Shown here: positions 6,770 through 11,008 of the stretch, in pieces | Position numbering within the stretch: position 1 is the stretch's first letter | How the letters are laid out: the number at the start of each line of letters is the position of its first letter | NCBI GenBank assembly: GCA_964436825.1 | Contig: CAYTEO010000066.1 | Span: 1 to 11,008, forward strand | Length of the DNA: 11,008 bases | Source: CAYTEO01 sp964436825 | GTDB taxonomy: Bacteria > Krumholzibacteriota > Krumholzibacteriia > LZORAL124-64-63 | Reading direction: 5' to 3' | Translations under genes and position numbers: made by a program | The notes under the pieces: model-generated | Database searches by the model: none | Told to the model about the DNA's origin: nothing | Seen by the model: the letters and a program-made list of their open reading frames with translations, nothing else

Positions 6770-8497
6770 CTACCCTCCTCCGGCCCACTGGAACTCCACG
6801 CCGCTGAAACCATCCCCGCCGACCGGCCGCCAGCGCCGCCAGTGCTCCCGCGCCACCGGCCGCAGCCGGCACGACCGCCCCGTGGCGGGATCGACCAGCT
6901 CGAGACGCGGGGGCCGGCCGGTCCCCGCGCGCACGGAGACAGGGAGCCAGCGCCGGTCGGCCGGGCGCCAGCGGAGCGTGTCTTGCGACACGATCGCCAT
7001 CTCCCGCGGCGCCGCCTCCCCCGCGGCGCGCAGCAGGACGAGATCGCCGTAGCGGGCCTCATATCCCAGGCGGTCGGCGACGCGGTCCAGCAACCGGTGA
7101 TGGTACCAGGACGGCTCCAGGTGGCGCCGCAGCTGGACGGGGATCGCCGAGACGATCGTCACGAGCACCAGCGCCGTCAACCCCGCCACCGCCGTGTCCG
7201 GCAGCCGACCCGGCGGCCGTCTTCGCCGCAGAACGTCCCAGCCGCCCCCCGCGGCCGGCAGCAGCAGGACCAGCAGGGGGAAGTGGAGCCGGCTCATGGC
7301 GATCGTCGCCACGGCGGGCAGCAGCAACGCCGCGGCCACCGCCGCCAGCAGGGAACGCTCCCGCACCGCGCCCCGCAGCAGGCCCGCGACGACCAGTCCC
7401 GCGACGGCGAGGTAGAAGAGGGTCGTCCCCAGCCAGACCGCCAGCAGGACCGCGTCGGGCACCGGCGGATAGACGACCTGAGCCACGTGGCGGACCGGGA
7501 AGAGATCCGGGGCCCAGTAGAGGCGCAGCCGTGCCGCCGCCCGCAGCAGGGCCCGGCCGGGCCGGCGGACGATCTCCGCCACCGCGAGCCGGCGGCAGGC
7601 GGCGTCCCGGCCGATCCCCAGGCTGTCCGCCGCGGCCGCAACCCTCTCCCGCAGGACCGCCTGGACGTCCGTGTCGCGCCAGGCCGAACCCGCCGCCGTC
7701 GGCACCAGCGCCGTGTTGCCCAGCAGCAGGTTGAGGCTACCGGAGGTCGTCAGCGGAACGAACCGCCCTTCCCGCCCGACCAGGACCGCTTCCCAGGCCA
7801 GCAGTGGCAACAGGCCGACGACCAGGACCGGCACGACTGTCCTGGCGGCCGCCCTGCCGCTCCGCCGCCACAGCCAGAGCGCGGCCAAGGGCAGCAGGAG
7901 CGCCCCCTCCACCCGGGTCACCCCCGCCAGTCCCAGCAGCAGGCCGGCCGCCAAGGCCGGTGCGCGGGATCGCGGGCGGGACGGTACGCCGGCCGTCGCC
8001 GCATCGGCCGCCGCCAGCAGGCGGTCGACAGCCCCCAGCAGCAGCAGGGTGAACAGAGGCTCCGACCACAGGGTGTGGGAGAAGAAGGTGACCGTGGGCG
8101 ACAGCAGGTGCAACGCGGCGGCCACGTGGGCTGCCCGCCGTCCCGCCAGCCGCCGGCCCACCCGCCAGACCAGCGGCGTGGCCAGGGCCGTCAGCAGGAC
8201 CGGCCACAGCCGCAGCCAGCCGGTACCGCCGCGGCCCGGCAGGCTCCACAGCCCCAGCAGCAGGGGATGCAGCGGCGGCTGGAACCCGCCGTCGTAGGCC
8301 GCGTCCCGGTCGGTCTCCGCAGGGGCACGACCGTGCAGCAGCGCCGCCGTGCAGGCGGCGTAGGCGCGGGCCCGGGCCGCGTAGCCGGTCTCGTCGAAGA
8401 CGGCCGGCACATGGTAGCGGGCCACGGGGATCCAGACGAGCAGGCGCAGGAGCAGCGACACCAGCAGCAGGCGCCGCAGCAGCCGGCCGTCGCTCAC
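6770..8497 (-). CDS. GT39/ArnT-like membrane glycosyltransferase (GT-C fold)
   Basis: Integral inner-membrane protein of 575 aa with about ten hydrophobic segments, beginning with LLLVSLLLRLLVWIPVA (about residues 10-26). GT-C enzymes move a sugar from a polyprenyl-phosphate donor to a glycan, lipid or protein on the outer face of the membrane. Asp35-Glu36 in FDETGYAARA, in the first extracytoplasmic loop, matches the acidic catalytic motif of the class. FQPPLHPLLLGL (72-83) and HTLWSEPLFTLLLL (141-154) are typical GT39/PMT_2 segments. The last roughly 120 residues are soluble. The start is GTG at 8497, overlapping the preceding GT4 stop by 4 nt (GTGA). It ends in TAG at 6770, 1 nt before the small-protein start. 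Donor and acceptor cannot be read from the sequence; a role in finishing the glycan made by the GT9 and GT4 enzymes is inferred. Confidence 0.88.
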   Translation of the reverse strand: MSDGRLLRRLLLVSLLLRLLVWIPVARYHVPAVFDETGYAARARAYAACTAALLHGRAPAETDRDAAYDGGFQPPLHPLLLGLWSLPGRGGTGWLRLWPVLLTALATPLVWRVGRRLAGRRAAHVAAALHLLSPTVTFFSHTLWSEPLFTLLLLGAVDRLLAAADAATAGVPSRPRSRAPALAAGLLLGLAGVTRVEGALLLPLAALWLWRRSGRAAARTVVPVLVVGLLPLLAWEAVLVGREGRFVPLTTSGSLNLLLGNTALVPTAAGSAWRDTDVQAVLRERVAAAADSLGIGRDAACRRLAVAEIVRRPGRALLRAAARLRLYWAPDLFPVRHVAQVVYPPVPDAVLLAVWLGTTLFYLAVAGLVVAGLLRGAVRERSLLAAVAAALLLPAVATIAMSRLHFPLLVLLLPAAGGGWDVLRRRRPPGRLPDTAVAGLTALVLVTIVSAIPVQLRRHLEPSWYHHRLLDRVADRLGYEARYGDLVLLRAAGEAAPREMAIVSQDTLRWRPADRRWLPVSVRAGTGRPPRLELVDPATGRSCRLRPVAREHWRRWRPVGGDGFSGVEFQWAGGG

Positions 8498-9657
8498 GCG
8501 CCACCCTCCCCGGCGGCCAGTTCCTCCACCGTGGCAGCCATGCGATCCCAGGTGTACTTCCCCTTCTCCCGCGCCACCGCGGCGGCGAACCGTTCCCGCA
8601 GATCCTGGTCGAAGTAGCGGACCAGGGCGTCGGCCAGGGCGTCCGGATCGGCGGGCGGCACCAGCAGGCCGGTCTCCCCGTCCAGGACGACCTCGGGCAG
8701 TCCGCCCACGCGCGTGGAGACGACCGGCAGGTCGTAGTTGTAGGCGATCTGGACGATGCCGCTCTGGGTGGCCGAGACGTACGGCAGGGCGACGACGTCG
8801 GCGGCCAGGAAGTGGTCCTCCACCGCCTCGTCGGGCACGTAGCCGTCGCGCAGGGTGACCACGTCCCCCACGCCCAGCTCCTCGATCAAGCCAGTGTACT
8901 CGTCGCGGTCGCCGTAGACGTCGCCCACGATCAGCACGCGCACCTTGTCGCCGTACCGCTCCCGGAGTCGCGGCGCCGCCTCGATGAGGTGGCGCACCCC
9001 CTTGTAAGGCTTGATGTAGCCGAAGAACAGGACCAGCCGCACATCGTCGGGCACGCCCACGGCCCGTCGCGCAGCGCTCCGGTCGCGGCGCGGCCGCCCC
9101 GGCACCCCGAAGTCGTAGACGGGATGGGGACAGAGACGCACCTGCTCGGGCGCGATCCCCGGCACGACGGCCTCCAGGTCCCGCCGCACCTGCTCGCTCT
9201 GGGCCACGAAGCCGTGCCCCTGCCGCAGGGCCGCCCGGGTCAGCGGTCCGGCCAGCGGGTAGCGCTCGTGGGCGACGACGTTGTCCAGGATGTAGACGAC
9301 GCGCGCACCGGTGTGGCGGCGCAGCCAGCGGGTCACCCCCCAGAATCCGGGGGCGAAGTAGGGGATCCAGTACTTCAGGACGACCGCGTCGGGCCGGAAA
9401 TCGGCGATGGCGCGGGCGGCCCGCCCCCAGCTCCGCGGCGACCAGGGGACGAAGATCCGTTCGTCCGGCGACGGCATCCAGGCGGCCACGTCCCCGGTCT
9501 GGCTCCGGCCGGGGAAGAGCCGGTCGGGGTACTGGCGGCGGAAACCGGCCCAGTGGACGGCGTGCCCCCGCTCCGCGAGGACGCGGTGGAGCATGGCCAG
9601 GTAGGTGACGATCCCGCCGTGCAGCGGAGGGGCCGGGCCGAACAGGGCGATCCTCAT
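8494..9657 (-). CDS. GT4 family glycosyltransferase (group 1)
   Basis: A 387-aa cytoplasmic or membrane-associated GT-B enzyme expected to add a sugar from a nucleotide-sugar donor to a growing surface glycan. The N-terminal acceptor domain begins MRIALFGPAPPLHGGIVTYL with the usual GG-loop (residues 14-15). The C-terminal donor domain shows FFGYIKPYKGVRHLIEA (211-227), with the conserved Lys after the first strand, then PYVSATQSGIVQIAY (292-306) and PVVSTRVGGLPEVVLDGETG (311-330). The usual Glu-x7-Glu pair is replaced here by the TQSGIVQIAY variant, which I recall from a recognised subgroup of GT4. Start ATG 9657 overlaps the GT9 stop (ATGA); its own stop overlaps the GT39-like start. Alternative start codons upstream lie in another gene and are unlikely. 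Confidence 0.92.
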   Translation of the reverse strand: MRIALFGPAPPLHGGIVTYLAMLHRVLAERGHAVHWAGFRRQYPDRLFPGRSQTGDVAAWMPSPDERIFVPWSPRSWGRAARAIADFRPDAVVLKYWIPYFAPGFWGVTRWLRRHTGARVVYILDNVVAHERYPLAGPLTRAALRQGHGFVAQSEQVRRDLEAVVPGIAPEQVRLCPHPVYDFGVPGRPRRDRSAARRAVGVPDDVRLVLFFGYIKPYKGVRHLIEAAPRLRERYGDKVRVLIVGDVYGDRDEYTGLIEELGVGDVVTLRDGYVPDEAVEDHFLAADVVALPYVSATQSGIVQIAYNYDLPVVSTRVGGLPEVVLDGETGLLVPPADPDALADALVRYFDQDLRERFAAAVAREKGKYTWDRMAATVEELAAGEGGA

Positions 9658-10748
9658 GCCGTCTCCGGGCCGCCAGCCAGGTCCCGCAGCCGGCGGGCGA
9701 CGACCTGCCGGAGCGTCTCCGGCTCCAGGCTCTCCAGGCAGAAGCGGTCGGCCGTGCAGCGGGGCTGGAAGAAGCAGCGGCACGGCTGCGGCGGGGCGAC
9801 GATCTCCCCGCGCCCGTACAGCTCGAACTCGGCCGGGTTGAAGATGTTGTTGATCAGCACCAGCTGCTTGCGCAGGCCGATGGCCAGGTGCATGGCCATG
9901 GTCACGGCCGTCACGACCACGTCGCAGTGGTCGACGACCCCGATGAACCGCCGCAGCGGGAAGGTTCCCGGGTAGAGGGCACCGGTGGCCTCGGCCAGGC
10001 GGCGGTTCTTGGCGTCCTCGTCGGGGCCGCCCAGCAGCAGGACCGTCAGCCCGTCCGCGCGCAACAGCCGGGCCAGCTCGGCCCAGTGGGTCTCGGGCCA
10101 GAGGCGGCTCGTCCAGCGACCACCACAGCCGGTGTTGAGGCCGACGACGGGAGCGTCCGGCGGCAGCTCCAGGGCCGGCGGATCGTCGGGCCGGTCCAGG
10201 ACGTACTCCTCGCCCCGGAACTCGTAGCCGCAGATGGCGAAGATCTCCTGGGGATACGACAGGGTGTTCGCCCGGTTGACGTCGTCGAACAGGCCGGTCA
10301 GGAACTTGTCCCGGGCCGCGGCATCGTCGGCGGGGACACAGAAGCCGTCCTCGCCCAGCAGGAAACCGCGCTTGACCGGCGCCTCGACGGCCGAGGCCAG
10401 GGCGCACGCCTCGCGGTCCTTGTCCAGGTTGACGACCAGGTCGAACCGGGTCCGCTGCGCCCACAGGACCGAAGCCGCGTCCCAGCGGAGCCGGTCCGGC
10501 ACCACGGCCGGCACCAGGTCCGGGTAGTGGGTGATCCAGGTGATCCGGTGGCGCGGGAACTCCCGCCGCAGCGGTTCCAGCAGGGGGGTCGTGCGCACGA
10601 CGTCGCCGGCGGCCCCCAGCTTGATGATCAGGATCCGCCCCTCGCGCGGCTCGTAGCGGGGACAGTCGCGGCAGTGGACACCGCTCTCCTTGTGCGGGGC
10701 GCAGGGGACGTCGCCCCTGAAGTGCAGGCAGTCGCGGCGGATCTCCAA
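9654..10748 (-). CDS. GT9 family glycosyltransferase (ADP-heptose:LPS heptosyltransferase-like)
   Basis: A 364-aa GT-B enzyme related to WaaF/WaaC heptosyltransferases, which add heptose to the LPS inner core on the cytoplasmic face. Family marks are RILIIKLGAAGDVVRTTPLL (about residues 38-57), VVNLDKDREA (105-114), and GLNTGCGGRWTSRLWPETHW (203-222). TVLLLGGPDED (235-245) and VVTAVTMAMHLAIGLRKQLV (278-297) also fit. It carries two cysteine clusters: C7, C16, C26, C29 before the first strand, and C323, C325, C331, C337 near the end, possibly metal-binding; such clusters occur in a GT9 subgroup as I recall. The start is TTG at 10748, supported by GAGGAG 7 nt upstream and by the first cysteine cluster, which a later start would cut. 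It follows the TPR gene by 4 nt and overlaps the GT4 gene by 4 nt. The sugar may not be heptose. Confidence 0.9.
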   Translation of the reverse strand: MEIRRDCLHFRGDVPCAPHKESGVHCRDCPRYEPREGRILIIKLGAAGDVVRTTPLLEPLRREFPRHRITWITHYPDLVPAVVPDRLRWDAASVLWAQRTRFDLVVNLDKDREACALASAVEAPVKRGFLLGEDGFCVPADDAAARDKFLTGLFDDVNRANTLSYPQEIFAICGYEFRGEEYVLDRPDDPPALELPPDAPVVGLNTGCGGRWTSRLWPETHWAELARLLRADGLTVLLLGGPDEDAKNRRLAEATGALYPGTFPLRRFIGVVDHCDVVVTAVTMAMHLAIGLRKQLVLINNIFNPAEFELYGRGEIVAPPQPCRCFFQPRCTADRFCLESLEPETLRQVVARRLRDLAGGPETA

Positions 10749-10752
10749 GGGG

Positions 10753-11008
10753 TCACTCCTCGCGGCTGAGGGTCTCCAGCAGGTGATGGGCCTCGGTCTC
10801 GTCCTCGGGCGCCAGGCCGTCGCGCAGGGCCCACTGCAGGGCGGCGCGGGCCTGGGCCGGGTTGCGCAGCTCCACGTAGAGCCGGCCCAGCCGCAGGGCC
10901 AGGACGGCGCGCGCCTCCGGGTCGGCCATCCCGCCCAGGGCGGCGGTCCAGGCGCCGGCGGCCTGGTAGCGGCGCCCCAGGGCCAGCAGCGCCTCCCCCT
11001 CCCGCACG
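10753..11008 (-). CDS. TPR-repeat protein, C-terminal part (N-terminus outside window)
   Basis: The frame is open to the right edge and encodes at least 84 residues, ending ...HHLLETLSREE. It contains helical tetratricopeptide-like units, for example ARAVLALRLGRLYVELRNPAQARAAL split across about residues 32-57, with the small-residue spacing typical of TPRs. TPR proteins mediate protein-protein contacts. A GTG at 11007 could be a start but more likely is an internal codon, since it sits at the window edge and repeat units normally come in series. It lies 4 nt upstream of the GT9 gene and its 3' end carries that gene's ribosome binding site, so it belongs to the same operon. Confidence 0.75.
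   Translation of the reverse strand, partial: VREGEALLALGRRYQAAGAWTAALGGMADPEARAVLALRLGRLYVELRNPAQARAALQWALRDGLAPEDETEAHHLLETLSREE

Noticed and set aside
6533..8617. 694-codon plus-strand open frame opposite the GT39-like gene
   Set aside because: The product is Arg/Gln/Pro-rich and repetitive, typical of an antisense frame in GC-rich DNA. The minus strand encodes a clear membrane glycosyltransferase.

Overview
The window looks like a scaffold from a metagenome assembly of a GC-rich, diderm (Gram-negative-type) bacterium. The 100-N gap flanked by an exact 55-bp duplication suggests the assembly. A GT9 (heptosyltransferase-like), GT4 and GT39-like set in one operon suggests LPS or another surface polysaccharide, and secreted proteins with signal peptides fit an exported lifestyle. 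The C-terminal tail of the 236-aa secreted protein resembles tails I associate with Krumholzibacteria/Eisenbacteria-type FCB lineages. That placement is an inference from memory.

Left part (1-2298): a large secreted Asp-box (BNR) beta-propeller protein runs leftward off the window. Its signal peptide is encoded partly by a 7.5-copy CAGG/CCTG tetranucleotide tract, a classic design for phase variation. A 240-bp divergent intergenic region separates it from hutU.

Middle (2299-5661): a long-form urocanate hydratase (hutU) overlaps a flavin-dependent thymidylate synthase (thyX) by 4 nt. After thyX come the N gap with its duplicated contig end, GC-rich hairpins, and a strikingly AT-rich promoter block with three TGACAA elements. 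This block precedes a 236-aa secreted protein of unknown function (5662-6372).

Right part (6460-11008, all minus strand): a compact operon transcribed leftward encodes a TPR protein (partial), a GT9 glycosyltransferase, a GT4 glycosyltransferase and a GT39-like membrane glycosyltransferase. A small protein of 92 aa follows 1 nt after the last of these. Most junctions overlap by 4 nt or are separated by 1-4 nt. The operon probably assembles a surface glycan.

The most interesting signal is at the end of the small gene. Its in-frame TGA is followed by nine more codons (GCTTIDYYS) to a TAG. A 7-bp stem with a GGC apical loop begins 22 nt after the TGA. This geometry fits the bacterial SECIS rules, so the gene may encode a small selenoprotein ending WDG-U-GC. 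The second highlight is the slippable tetranucleotide tract in the signal peptide: losing one unit would connect a better ribosome binding site and a better signal-peptide start to the mature protein.
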